This document shows positions 8,083 to 14,955 of a stretch of DNA of 16,035 nucleotides, piece after piece. Source of the stretch: JBCDCU01 sp039180865 (GTDB taxonomy: Bacteria; Pseudomonadota; Alphaproteobacteria; Rhizobiales; JACESI01). Location: contig JBCDCZ010000082.1 in the NCBI GenBank assembly GCA_039180865.1, positions 1 through 16,035 of the forward strand, given 5' to 3'. Every line of letters starts with the position of its first letter. The stretch's first letter is position 1. A program made the position numbers and the translations under genes. The notes under the pieces are model-generated. The model saw only the letters and a list, made by a program, of their open reading frames with translations, searched no databases and was not told the DNA's origin.

Positions 8083-8718
8083 CTAGCCTGACAAAGCGGT
8101 AAGTCCTCCTGCGCCGATGAGTGCGCCAGCGCCCGTCCTTGATACAAGTCTCTGCATGAAAGGCTTTGAAAGACTTGCGCGGAGCCGGTTGGCGGAGAAA
8201 ACCCAGAGTGATGTCGTGATCACAACCAGGGTCAGGAACGTCACAATGATGATCGCTACCTGCAATCCGGCTGGGCGGGCCGGATCGACAAATTGCGGGA
8301 GGAAGGCGACGAAGAACGCGATGTCTTTCGGATTGAGCGCTGTGACAATGAAGGTCTGACGGAAGGCGCGCCATCGGGTGGCGGTGCCGACCGATCCGCG
8401 CTCAACCCTGGCTTGTTTCAGATCTATTTTGTCGAATCCGCTCCGCCATAAAGAGATCCCGAGCCAAACAAGATAGAGCGCGCCGGCAATCTTGAGCAGC
8501 GTGAAGAGCGTCGCGGATGTCGCAAGAATTGCCCCGGCACCGGCAAACGATATCGTCATTGCCACAAGGTCTCCGAGCACGACGCCAGATATCGCGCCTG
8601 CTGCGATCGTGCGTCCGTTCGTCAGCGTCTGGGAAAGGAGAAGAACCACAACCGGTCCGGGGATGATAAGAAGGGCTGAGGTTGCGAGCACAAGTGTAAT
8701 CCAGAGTTCGGTTATCAT
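8083..8718 (-). CDS. LysE/RhtB-family amino-acid exporter
   Basis: A 211-residue inner-membrane translocator of the LysE superfamily with about six hydrophobic segments. Family marks are P-G-P at 20-22, the glycine-rich G-A-I-S-G-V-V-L-G-D (41-50), L-Y-L-V-W-L-G (81-87) and N-P-K-D-I-A-F-F (129-136). Such proteins export amino acids or related small metabolites by proton antiport. It starts at ATG 8718, without a strong ribosome site, 114 bp from the divergent LysR gene at 8833. This matches the known lysE-lysG arrangement, in which the regulator switches on export. The exported compound cannot be told from sequence. Confidence 0.92.
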   Translation of the reverse strand: MITELWITLVLATSALLIIPGPVVVLLLSQTLTNGRTIAAGAISGVVLGDLVAMTISFAGAGAILATSATLFTLLKIAGALYLVWLGISLWRSGFDKIDLKQARVERGSVGTATRWRAFRQTFIVTALNPKDIAFFVAFLPQFVDPARPAGLQVAIIIVTFLTLVVITTSLWVFSANRLRASLSKPFMQRLVSRTGAGALIGAGGLTALSG

Positions 8719-8793
8719 GGCGGTAGTCTCGCTGTTCGTGTGAAAACATGCGAGTATCTTAGGGGAATCAGATCATCTCATGTGAGTCAGAAT

Positions 8794-8806
8794 GGTTTTG
8801 TAAACC
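8794..8806. promoter_or_regulatory. Palindromic candidate operator upstream of the GcvA-like LysR gene
   Basis: GGTTT-TGT-AAACC is a perfect 5-bp palindrome with a 3-bp centre. It overlaps the candidate -35 hexamer of the LysR gene, a position suited to autorepression. It is also within the 114-bp divergent region shared with the LysE gene. Confidence 0.4.
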
Positions 8807-8827
8807 GTAGTGTAACTTCGCTATAAA
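8798..8827 (+). promoter_or_regulatory. Candidate sigma-70 promoter of the GcvA-like LysR gene
   Basis: TTGTAA (8798-8803), an 18-bp spacer, then TATAAA (8822-8827). The ATG at 8833 is five bases after the -10 hexamer, so transcription would begin at or beside the start codon. No Shine-Dalgarno sequence is visible between -10 and ATG, which fits a leaderless mRNA. Confidence 0.45.
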
Positions 8828-8832
8828 GCCCC

Positions 8833-9720
8833 ATGGACTGGAAAGCACTTCCTTCTCTCGCAGCGCTTCGGGCTTTTGAGGCGACCGCACGGCATACGAC
8901 CTATGCGGCGGCTGCCCGTGAACTCAATGTCACCGACGCGGCATTGCGCCAGCACGTCCGCGCGTTGGAAGCAGAGTTCGGGTGTGATCTGGTTCGTCGC
9001 GCGGGGCGCGGTGTTGCGCTCACCGACGATGGAAAGGAACTGGCGCGGTCCCTCGCGGCAGGATTTGGTACGATTGCGGAAGGCGTGGCTGCGATGGCGC
9101 GGAGAGGGATAGATCGGCCCGTGCGGGTTGCCTGCACGCCGGCGTTTGCCGAAACCTGGTTGATGCCGCGCCTCGCGGAGTTTTGGATCCGATATCCCGA
9201 TATCAAGGTTGAACTCGCACCATCGCTGAAAAACGCCGATCTTGAAAGCGGAACCTACGACATAGCGATCCGCTATGGGCGCGGTGATTGGGATTGGCCG
9301 AACACCCATCTTCTGGCATCAGCGGCCTATACGATCGTTGCGGAGCCTCGATATGCGTCCTCGGTGAAAGGGGATATATCGGCAGGAACGTGGCTTTTCG
9401 AGACAGGGCGCAAGGAGCACGAGCGTTGGGCCGAAAACCGGGGTATCCGCTTTTTCGGGGATAACCGGCGGCATTATCCAACAAACTCACTCGTTTTGTC
9501 CGCCGCGCGCGCGGGCCATGGATTATCGCTGCAATCCTGGGCTTTGGTGGAGCGTGACGTTTCCGAGGGCATTCTCACTGTTGTCGAGCGCGAAGATGAC
9601 AATGACCTCGCGTATTACCTTCTGATGGCAAGCAGCCGCAAAGAGGCGATTCTCTTCGCGGATTGGCTTCAGAACGGTGAGGCACTCAATGTAGAAGACC
9701 GGCCGATCTCACAGGGGTAA
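8833..9720 (+). CDS. LysR-family transcriptional regulator, GcvA-like
   Basis: A 295-residue LysR regulator close in style to GcvA. It opens with L-P-S-L-A-A-L-R-A-F-E-A-T-A-R (6-20), and the helix-turn-helix carries the L-N-V-T-D-A-A-L-R-Q-H-V (31-42) recognition region. An effector-binding domain starts near residue 95. GcvA-type proteins often respond to amino acids, which fits the divergent LysE-type exporter. The start at 8833 lacks a ribosome site but gives the standard N-terminus; see the promoter entry for a leaderless reading. The last 12 bp overlap the 3' end of the convergent LOV gene, so transcription of the two genes would collide at their ends. Confidence 0.93.
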   Translation: MDWKALPSLAALRAFEATARHTTYAAAARELNVTDAALRQHVRALEAEFGCDLVRRAGRGVALTDDGKELARSLAAGFGTIAEGVAAMARRGIDRPVRVACTPAFAETWLMPRLAEFWIRYPDIKVELAPSLKNADLESGTYDIAIRYGRGDWDWPNTHLLASAAYTIVAEPRYASSVKGDISAGTWLFETGRKEHERWAENRGIRFFGDNRRHYPTNSLVLSAARAGHGLSLQSWALVERDVSEGILTVVEREDDNDLAYYLLMASSRKEAILFADWLQNGEALNVEDRPISQG

Positions 9721-10236
9721 AGCTTCCCGGGTCGCAACAATTTTGAAAGCAGTCTGCGCCTGAGCTACCATGGCTCTATCGGCCTGTTCGTGGCTGTCAG
9801 ACAGGACGATGTTCGCTGCCCGCAACGTGCCAGACAGGTTTCTGGCATGATCCTGGACCTTTTGCTGGTAAGGGCGCTGGCCGAGGTCGAACTGGCACCC
9901 CATCAAAAGGGCGCCGCCATTTACCTGAATGGCTGAAAGGAAAACAAGATTCCAGAACATGTCTCCATTCGCGCGTTGGTTTCTGAGGCAGACATAGTCT
10001 GTGCTCTGGTTCTCAACGAGGCTTCTTAGCTTGGCGACATCATTCGGATTGGTTTCGCCACATTGCAGGAATCGGCAATTGCGTCCGATGACCTCGGCTT
10101 CTGTGTAGCCGGTTATCTCTTCAAAAGGTTTGTTGACGAATGTCAGAGGGCAGTCAGCTTGCTGCGGGTCGGCAATTGAAACTGGGATCCTGGTGTTACG
10201 TAGAAATTCGAGAGACTTGTCGTTGAAGTGAAGCAT
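9709..10236 (-). CDS. Short LOV (PAS) blue-light photoreceptor protein
   Basis: A 175-residue protein made of one LOV-type PAS domain (about 10-118) and a helical C-terminal extension with no output domain. The flavin-adduct motif is intact, G-R-N-C-R-F-L-Q (51-58), with the reactive Cys54. Other expected flavin contacts are Asn86, Asn96 (F-W-N) and Gln115 (G-C-Q-F-D). Blue light should therefore form a Cys54-flavin bond. Short LOV proteins of this shape in Pseudomonas and Dinoroseobacter dimerise through the terminal helices and act without a fused kinase. The partner here is unknown. The start ATG at 10236 has only a weak ribosome site. The gene is probably monocistronic, with a candidate promoter at 10272-10299, and its stop overlaps the convergent LysR gene by 12 bp. 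Confidence 0.92.
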   Translation of the reverse strand: MLHFNDKSLEFLRNTRIPVSIADPQQADCPLTFVNKPFEEITGYTEAEVIGRNCRFLQCGETNPNDVAKLRSLVENQSTDYVCLRNQRANGDMFWNLVFLSAIQVNGGALLMGCQFDLGQRPYQQKVQDHARNLSGTLRAANIVLSDSHEQADRAMVAQAQTAFKIVATREALPL

Positions 10237-10271
10237 CGCTGCTAGCCGAAAGGAAACACTACCAAAAATTC

Positions 10272-10299
10272 AGCCTACTAATCCCAAAAAGCCTGTCAA
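10272..10299 (-). promoter_or_regulatory. Candidate promoter of the LOV gene
   Basis: On the minus strand TTGACA (10299-10294), a perfect -35 hexamer, is followed after 16 bp by TAGGCT (10277-10272), a partial -10. It lies about 35 bp before the LOV start. The surrounding 286-bp gap (10237-10522) is AT-rich and holds no convincing gene. Confidence 0.4.
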
Positions 10300-10522
10300 C
10301 ATCCCAAGTGTAACCAAAATCCGAGCAGACGAAATGCGCTTATTTGGTGGGGTCCCAGACAGGCTCCAATTTTAGACCATTTCGCGATAATTACAAAATG
10401 AAATCAATATTAAAAACAGATGGTTGACAGGAAATAAGCTGAGGTTTCTCGTTGCGACTACCTCTCCGAGTGTGCTGGATCTTCGTTGCGTTGGGTGAGA
10501 AAATGCGCGATCTCACAGGTGT

Positions 10523-11008
10523 TCAATTATCCGTAGGGGAAGGAATAATGGCTTTAAGGCCGAGATAGGCCTTCTCGAAGCCTAACGCGTTATAAAAGGC
10601 GAGCGCCTCGTCATTGCCGACAAGCACTTGAAGATCAATCCGGCCAAGGCCACGGTCTGCCATAAACCTGCGAACCTCACCCATCAAAGCAGCTCCGACA
10701 CCCATCCGGCGATGATCGCTTGTAACGGCAATATCCTGCACATAGACCTGGCCGGGTTCGTCCTCCAAGACTTCATCTTCCGCAAGAAAGAAAACGAACC
10801 CGACGATGGTTCCGTTGTCTTCGGCGATGAAGAGATGCGCATCTTCATCGGCGCTCGCCATCATCGCCTCGTAATCGGCGACCTGGCGTTCGCTAACGGC
10901 CCGTCCTTGTGCGCGGCTTGTGCGGAACGCCCTTTCATAGTCCTGAAGTTCCTCATGAAGCCGGATGATGGCGTCTCGGTCTGCAGATTTATACCTACGG
11001 ATTTGAAT
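10523..11008 (-). CDS. GNAT-family N-acetyltransferase with probable ATT start
   Basis: A GNAT acetyltransferase of 161 residues if translation begins at ATT (11008). The acetyl-CoA loop is H-R-R-M-G-V-G-A (147th to 154th codons of the gene's central third, motif R-R-x-x-G-x-G/A), preceded by the V-Q-D-I-A-V strand, and the C-terminal end has A-L-A-F-Y-N-A-L-G-F. The first ATG in frame (10864) would drop about 48 residues, including the I-Q-I-R-R-Y strand and both first helices needed for the fold. Between the upstream in-frame TGA and 10864 there is no ATG, GTG or TTG. The ATT is preceded by AAGGA at eight bases on the minus strand and gives the standard family N-terminus and length. It lies 35 bp after the VOC-fold gene, probably in one transcript. 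Substrate unknown. The alternatives are a mutated start or a sequencing error. Confidence 0.82.
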   Translation of the reverse strand: MQIRRYKSADRDAIIRLHEELQDYERAFRTSRAQGRAVSERQVADYEAMMASADEDAHLFIAEDNGTIVGFVFFLAEDEVLEDEPGQVYVQDIAVTSDHRRMGVGAALMGEVRRFMADRGLGRIDLQVLVGNDEALAFYNALGFEKAYLGLKAIIPSPTDN

Positions 11009-11043
11009 AGGAAAATTCCTTGTTTGTCTGAGTCACCTCTCGT

Positions 11044-11505
11044 CTACATCGAAAGTCCGAACATCTCAGCCCAGTTCGCGACATTCATGCGGGTCCGATA
11101 ATTCAACTGCATTGCGTCATCAAGGGCTTCGATGAGAAGGCGGTCTTCAATCCAGATTTCAACGCATTCAAACGGCCCCCGATTGCAGGTCTGCGCCGAC
11201 CAGCCTTTACGTGATGCCATGGACAGAAGCGTCTCACGAGGGAGAACCGATGCGAGAGCCACATGGACAAAGGTTGGCGCAGTCGTCGGTTCCTCGATAT
11301 TGCAGGCTACCTGTGCTGCTCCTGCCTTGAGAACATGGGTAGTCGGGTAGACCTCTATAGCCGTTCCATCATCTTCCGCTGAAAACGCGATCCAGCAATC
11401 CGGAAAGGGAGGAAAGGGGAGGGATTGTCCACCCATGACCTCAGCGAGGAAAGCAGCGACGCCCTCCGGGTCATTCGCGCTTATTGACACATGAAAGAGC
11501 GGCAT
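11044..11505 (-). CDS. VOC-fold (glyoxalase/bleomycin-resistance superfamily) protein
   Basis: A 153-residue protein whose N-terminus (M-P-L-F-H-V-S-I-S-A-N-D-P-E-G-V-A-A-F) looks like the first beta-alpha unit of a vicinal-oxygen-chelate domain. His5, Glu51 (A-I-E-V-Y), His81 (F-V-H-V-A-L) and a late glutamate lie in places where metal ligands occur in this fold, but the match is loose. The reaction cannot be assigned. GGGAG precedes the ATG at 11505 by about nine bases. It is the first gene of a likely two-gene unit with the acetyltransferase, and is divergent from the universal stress protein across a 121-bp gap. Confidence 0.72.
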   Translation of the reverse strand: MPLFHVSISANDPEGVAAFLAEVMGGQSLPFPPFPDCWIAFSAEDDGTAIEVYPTTHVLKAGAAQVACNIEEPTTAPTFVHVALASVLPRETLLSMASRKGWSAQTCNRGPFECVEIWIEDRLLIEALDDAMQLNYRTRMNVANWAEMFGLSM

Positions 11506-11546
11506 TCTTTTACTCCCGTGAGGTTTGACAAGGATCTTATCCGGTT

Positions 11547-11560
11547 TTGACCTAGGACAA
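11547..11560. promoter_or_regulatory. Candidate FNR/FixK-type box
   Basis: TTGAC-CTAG-GACAA matches the FNR/FixK consensus TTGAC/T-N4-A/GTCAA at all but one position. Its centre is about 41 bp before a likely transcription start near 11595, with a weak AT-rich -10 (CAAAAT, 11582-11587) between. That is the geometry of a class II activated promoter for the stress-protein gene at 11627. Confidence 0.42.
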
Positions 11561-11626
11561 TCCCTTATTCGAAATTCTTGTCAAAATAGCGCTTCCATAA
11601 GCTTTGATCATGGAGGAGCGCTTCCG

Positions 11627-12037
11627 ATGTATAAGAAAATCTTGGTGCCAATCGACTTGACCCACCAGGAAAAGGGCAAAGCGATGATTGGAGTCGCCAG
11701 TCAGGTGAAAGACGCGGGCGGAGACATAATCCTGGCGACCGTCGTCCCTGATATTCCGCCCTATGTCGTCTCCGATCTTCCGGCAGGCTTCTTCGACAAC
11801 CAATTGACCGATGCGCTTTCTGAATTAAAGGCGATCGCAAACGCAGCCGGTATTGGCGGGCGGGTAATTGCCCGGTCCGGTCATCCGGCCAACACGATCA
11901 TGGCGATTGCCGAGGAAGAAGAGTGCGATCTCATTATCATCGCGTCCCACAGGCCGGGTCTTCAGGATTACTTCTTGGGGTCCACGGCTGCACGTGTCGT
12001 CAGACACGCGAAGTGCTCGGTCTTGATCACGCGGTGA
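11627..12037 (+). CDS. Universal stress protein, UspF-like
   Basis: A 136-residue single-domain UspA-family protein. It begins M-Y-K-K-I-L-V-P-I-D (1-10), with Asp10 the usual adenine-site residue, and ends with S-H-R-P-G-L-Q-D-Y-F-L-G-S-T-A (107-121), the ATP-binding G...G-S/T loop of the nucleotide-binding subgroup. The frame is open 102 bp further upstream, but the ATG at 11627 has GGAGGAG about ten bases before it and matches family length. Such proteins bind ATP and aid survival in starvation or low oxygen. It is followed after 60 bp by a zinc alcohol dehydrogenase on the same strand, probably one operon, and is preceded by an FNR/FixK-like box. Confidence 0.93.
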   Translation: MYKKILVPIDLTHQEKGKAMIGVASQVKDAGGDIILATVVPDIPPYVVSDLPAGFFDNQLTDALSELKAIANAAGIGGRVIARSGHPANTIMAIAEEEECDLIIIASHRPGLQDYFLGSTAARVVRHAKCSVLITR

Positions 12038-12097
12038 CAGCCTGTCCGGGCGGCCTAAGTTCAAAGGTCGATCGATTGCCGGATTGAGGGGCAATTC

Positions 12098-13081
12098 ATG
12101 CGCGCCATGATCCTCGAAAAAGTAGGCTCGCCACTCAATGAGGTTGACCTTCCAATCCCAGAGCCGGACCCGCATCAAATTCGGGTTCGAGTTGCGGCCT
12201 GCGGTGTCTGCCGAACGGATCTGCATCTTCTTGACGGCGAGCTTCCCGATATCAGAACACCGGTCATTCCGGGCCATGAAATCGTTGGATATGTTGATAA
12301 GATCGGTCAGGTTGCCAACGGTTTTTCGCTCGGTGACAGGGTTGGTATCCCCTGGCTTGGCCACACCTGTGGGACCTGCAGATACTGCAATTTGGGGCTT
12401 GAGAATCTTTGCGACGATCCTGGTTTCACGGGCTATACGCTCAATGGTGGCTATACCGAATACACATGCGCCGACGCGCGCTATTGTTTCCCGCTTCCAG
12501 AAGATATTGCCGATCTTCACGCAGCGCCTTTGCTGTGCGCCGGTCTTATCGGATACCGCTCTTTAAAAGCTGCAGGTGACGCGCAAAAGATTGGCATTTT
12601 CGGTTATGGCGGAGCGGCCCATATCATTGCCCAGGTCATCCGGTTTCAAGGAAGGGAGTTTTACGCCTTTACGCGAAAGGGTGATCGGGCCGCTCAGGAG
12701 GCCGCATTACGGCAGGGTGCAACATGGGCAGGAGCTTCGGATGAAATGCCGCCGGACCTCCTCGATGCAGCCATTCTTTTCGCACCGGTCGGATCGCTCG
12801 TACCCTTCGCGCTGAAGACGGTGAGAAAGGGGGGACATGTCGTTTGCGGCGGGATCCATATGAGCGATATCCCGAGCTTTCCCTATGCGGATCTTTGGGG
12901 CGAGCGCAGAGTTTCGTCTATCGCCAATCTGACGCGTCAGGATGGGGTGGAATTCCTCGAACTTGCTGGACAGGTGCCTGTTCAAACGGATGCGCATCCT
13001 TATCCGCTCAGCGAGGCGAACGCGGCACTCGAAGCGTTGCGGAAGGGCGCTTTCACCGGGGCTGCCGTCCTCGTTCCCTAA
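12098..13081 (+). CDS. Zinc-binding alcohol dehydrogenase, TIGR02822-like
   Basis: A 327-residue MDR alcohol dehydrogenase. Catalytic zinc ligands are Cys38, His60-Glu61 and Cys147; the structural zinc lobe has Cys91, Cys94, Cys97 and Cys105. The nucleotide loop is G-Y-G-G-A-A-H (169-175). The following strand ends F-T-R-K (191-194) with no acidic residue, unlike the first dehydrogenase at 7019, so NADP is the likelier cofactor. The short length and G-Y-G-G-A-A-H loop fit the TIGR02822 group. GAGGGG precedes the ATG. It lies 60 bp after the universal stress protein and probably shares its transcript, which suggests a fermentative or redox-balancing role under oxygen limitation (inference). 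It ends 12 bp before the convergent ExoD gene. Confidence 0.93.
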   Translation: MRAMILEKVGSPLNEVDLPIPEPDPHQIRVRVAACGVCRTDLHLLDGELPDIRTPVIPGHEIVGYVDKIGQVANGFSLGDRVGIPWLGHTCGTCRYCNLGLENLCDDPGFTGYTLNGGYTEYTCADARYCFPLPEDIADLHAAPLLCAGLIGYRSLKAAGDAQKIGIFGYGGAAHIIAQVIRFQGREFYAFTRKGDRAAQEAALRQGATWAGASDEMPPDLLDAAILFAPVGSLVPFALKTVRKGGHVVCGGIHMSDIPSFPYADLWGERRVSSIANLTRQDGVEFLELAGQVPVQTDAHPYPLSEANAALEALRKGAFTGAAVLVP

Positions 13082-13093
13082 ATCGGCCCGACG

Positions 13094-13783
13094 TTACCAG
13101 GTGAAAGCCCGGCTGATCAGATCCTGCCAGTCATTTCCGTTGTAGATTGCGACAGCAAAAAAGCCGATCCAGACAATCGCGATAATCGTGGCGATGCTCA
13201 GGATATATCCGATGAGCGAAACAAGGCCGTCACGCACAAAGAGGCCCGTCGCGAGGAGCATGATCGGAAATGCAATCCCGCCGGCAAACGGTATGAAGCC
13301 GAAAAGGATCAGCGTGATCGCGAGAAGAATGATCACGACGCCCGCCACCTGATCGGAAATGCGGCCTTCGGCAATCCAGACCAGTCGCTTGCCCGTGTGA
13401 TCATCGAGCCATTGCAACACGGGCATCGTCTTTTCGATCCCTCGTTTGAGAACCTTGCCCGGAATGCTCAATTTGAGAAATCCCCTCGGGAGCCAGACCC
13501 GCTCGGTTCCCCAAATGAGGTTAAGAGCAGCGAACAGAATGATCATCGCCAATGTCGCTGCAAAACCCGGGAAGAGCGCGAAAGGCATGAAGATCAAACA
13601 GGCGCAGAGAAAGATGACGATCGCTGCCCCGCGCTTGGCAAGAAGCGCGAAGATTACCTCAAGCGTCACCTTGTCCCGTTCGGTTGCATCAAGCAGTACT
13701 TTGAAGATCCCGGCCAGGCGCGTTGGCTGGGCTTCGCATTGCTCCTCACTCTGATTCCCCGGTTCTTCCGCCACAAGTAACAA
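13094..13783 (-). CDS. exoD: ExoD-family exopolysaccharide synthesis protein
   Basis: A membrane protein of about 229 residues in the ExoD family (Pfam PF06055). A soluble N-terminal helix region (about 20-50, L-A-G-I-F-K-V-L-L-D) is followed by paired hydrophobic segments at about 52-92 and 147-212. The W-L-P-R motif (97-100) lies after the first pair, as in ExoD. Sinorhizobium ExoD affects exopolysaccharide production and alkali tolerance, but the molecular function is unknown. The start is uncertain: TTG at 13783, or GTG at 13774 three codons later; no strong ribosome site decides. It is divergent from the small secreted-protein gene at 13915 and convergent with the alcohol dehydrogenase. 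Confidence 0.87.
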   Translation of the reverse strand: MLLVAEEPGNQSEEQCEAQPTRLAGIFKVLLDATERDKVTLEVIFALLAKRGAAIVIFLCACLIFMPFALFPGFAATLAMIILFAALNLIWGTERVWLPRGFLKLSIPGKVLKRGIEKTMPVLQWLDDHTGKRLVWIAEGRISDQVAGVVIILLAITLILFGFIPFAGGIAFPIMLLATGLFVRDGLVSLIGYILSIATIIAIVWIGFFAVAIYNGNDWQDLISRAFTW

Positions 13784-13820
13784 GACCGATCCGCCGCTGC
13801 CTCACGGGCCGCAAGAATAG

Positions 13821-13831
13821 CGGGATTCCCG
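13821..13831. repeat. Short palindrome in ExoD/secreted-protein divergent region
   Basis: CGGGA-T-TCCCG is a perfect 5-bp palindrome around one base, in the 131-bp region between the divergent genes starting at 13783 and 13915. It could be an operator or chance; nothing else recognisable was seen there. Confidence 0.25.
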
Positions 13832-13914
13832 TAAGTGTTTTGACCTTCCTCAAGGACAGCTGAGAAAAGTCATCGCAATATGACAGTACTAAGAAAAGCG
13901 AACAGGGGTCCGCA

Positions 13915-14238
13915 ATGTCATATGCCAGATTTATCCTTCCAGCGATGCTTTTGCTCATACCGGTGACCGGGGGCCAGGCGGAGGACGGAAAGCCGACCTG
14001 GCTTTTGGATCTGACGCATCAACTTATGGAAGAAAAGCAATGCGAGGTTGCCTTCTACGTTCGTGTTAGGGACGAAAAGGGCGATGGTGAGGGCAATGTT
14101 GAAGCTCGCGCGCGGTGCCAGGATGGTCGGGAATTCGATGCAGTACGAAAAGACCCTCTAGAGCAATTCGTGATTACCGCATGCGGTGTCGCGGTGTGCG
14201 AGGCCATACCTGACAACAAGGATCATCAGCCGGGGTGA
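13915..14238 (+). CDS. Small secreted four-cysteine protein of unknown function
   Basis: A 107-residue protein with a clear Sec signal peptide: M-S-Y-A-R, a hydrophobic run F-I-L-P-A-M-L-L-L-I-P-V, then Q-A before the mature E-D-G (cleavage near 22-23). The mature part of about 85 residues is charged and has four cysteines (43, 68, 90 and 95), consistent with two disulfides in the periplasm. I do not recognise the family. AGGGG lies seven bases before the ATG. It is divergent from ExoD. Downstream is a 9-bp inverted repeat and then YaiI on the same strand. Confidence 0.75.
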   Translation: MSYARFILPAMLLLIPVTGGQAEDGKPTWLLDLTHQLMEEKQCEVAFYVRVRDEKGDGEGNVEARARCQDGREFDAVRKDPLEQFVITACGVAVCEAIPDNKDHQPG

Positions 14239-14252
14239 GACGGCTTGATGGG

Positions 14253-14302
14253 CGCGGTCCGGGAGACTCCGGGGGATGTATCGGGGGGTGCCTCGGACCG
14301 CG
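14253..14302. repeat. 9-bp inverted repeat with G-rich loop
   Basis: CGCGGTCCG (14253-14261) faces CGGACCGCG (14294-14302), a perfect 9-bp inverted repeat with a 32-base loop. The loop itself contains GGAG-A-CTCC (14262-14270) and two G-runs of five and six. There is no U-run after the stem, so it is not a standard intrinsic terminator. It begins 15 bp after the stop of the small secreted-protein gene and could be a processing or attenuation structure, or part of a small RNA. Confidence 0.5.
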
Positions 14303-14385
14303 ATGCTTAAGGAGCGATGGGCACTTTTGCGAAGGTATGTGATCGGCTACGCTGGCGAGATCGCACATATCTTCCCGGGAATTCG

Positions 14386-14847
14386 ATGCCGCAAATTTTC
14401 GTCGATGCTGATGCCTGCCCCGTCAAAGACGAGGTAGTCAAAGTCGCAATCCGCCATGATTTCCCCGTGACCTTCGTCTCCAACGCCTTTATGCGGCTTC
14501 CGGAAGACCGGCTTGTCACACGCCGGATCGTGCCCGAAGGGCCGGATGCGGCGGATGACTGGATCGCCGAAGAGGTGGCCGCATCCGATATTGTGGTGAC
14601 GAACGACATCCCGCTTGCCGATCGCTGTCTCAAGAAAGGCGCGCTCGTGATTGGCGGTACCGGCAGGGACTTCACCGAGGCGAATATCGGGTCTGCGCTC
14701 GCAAGCCGTGCGATTTCCCAACATTTGCGCGAGATCGGTGAAATGACCGGCGGCCCTAAAGGTTTTTCAGCGAAAGACCGGTCCGCGTTTCTTCAGGCTA
14801 TGGAACGCGCCTGCAGGAAAGCAAAGCGCGAGGCAAGTCGCCGGTAA
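14386..14847 (+). CDS. yaiI: UPF0178 family protein YaiI/YqxD
   Basis: A 153-residue protein matching the UPF0178 (YaiI/YqxD) family, close to the usual 150-residue length. It starts P-Q-I-F-V-D-A-D-A-C-P-V-K-D-E (2-16), followed later by V-V-T-N-D-I-P-L-A and the glycine-rich G-A-L-V-I-G-G-T-G-R-D-F. The D-A-D and T-N-D-I-P acidic clusters recall PIN-like nuclease sites, but the activity of the family is unproven. The ATG at 14386 is chosen for family length and has GGGA seven bases before it. An ATG at 14317 in frame would add 23 unconserved residues and has AAGGAG too close (two bases). Confidence 0.92.
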   Translation: MPQIFVDADACPVKDEVVKVAIRHDFPVTFVSNAFMRLPEDRLVTRRIVPEGPDAADDWIAEEVAASDIVVTNDIPLADRCLKKGALVIGGTGRDFTEANIGSALASRAISQHLREIGEMTGGPKGFSAKDRSAFLQAMERACRKAKREASRR

Positions 14848-14908
14848 TCAGCGTTTGCAGGACAGATCTCACGCTTCAAAGTATTATTGGTTAAGTGATA
14901 TTTGTATG

Positions 14909-14927
14909 GTCAGTTCACCAGACTGAC
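14909..14927. repeat. 6-bp hairpin before the right-edge gene
   Basis: GTCAGT (14909-14914) faces ACTGAC (14922-14927) with a 7-base loop. No T-run follows on either strand. It lies between YaiI and the GTG at 14956, so it could be a weak terminator or an operator. Confidence 0.3.
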
Positions 14928-14955
14928 TCGCTACTCATAAATCTAGGATATTGAA

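Noticed and set aside
10424..10429. Plus-strand TTGACA in the 10237-10522 gap
   Set aside because: No acceptable -10 hexamer at the right distance and no plus-strand gene downstream for it to serve.
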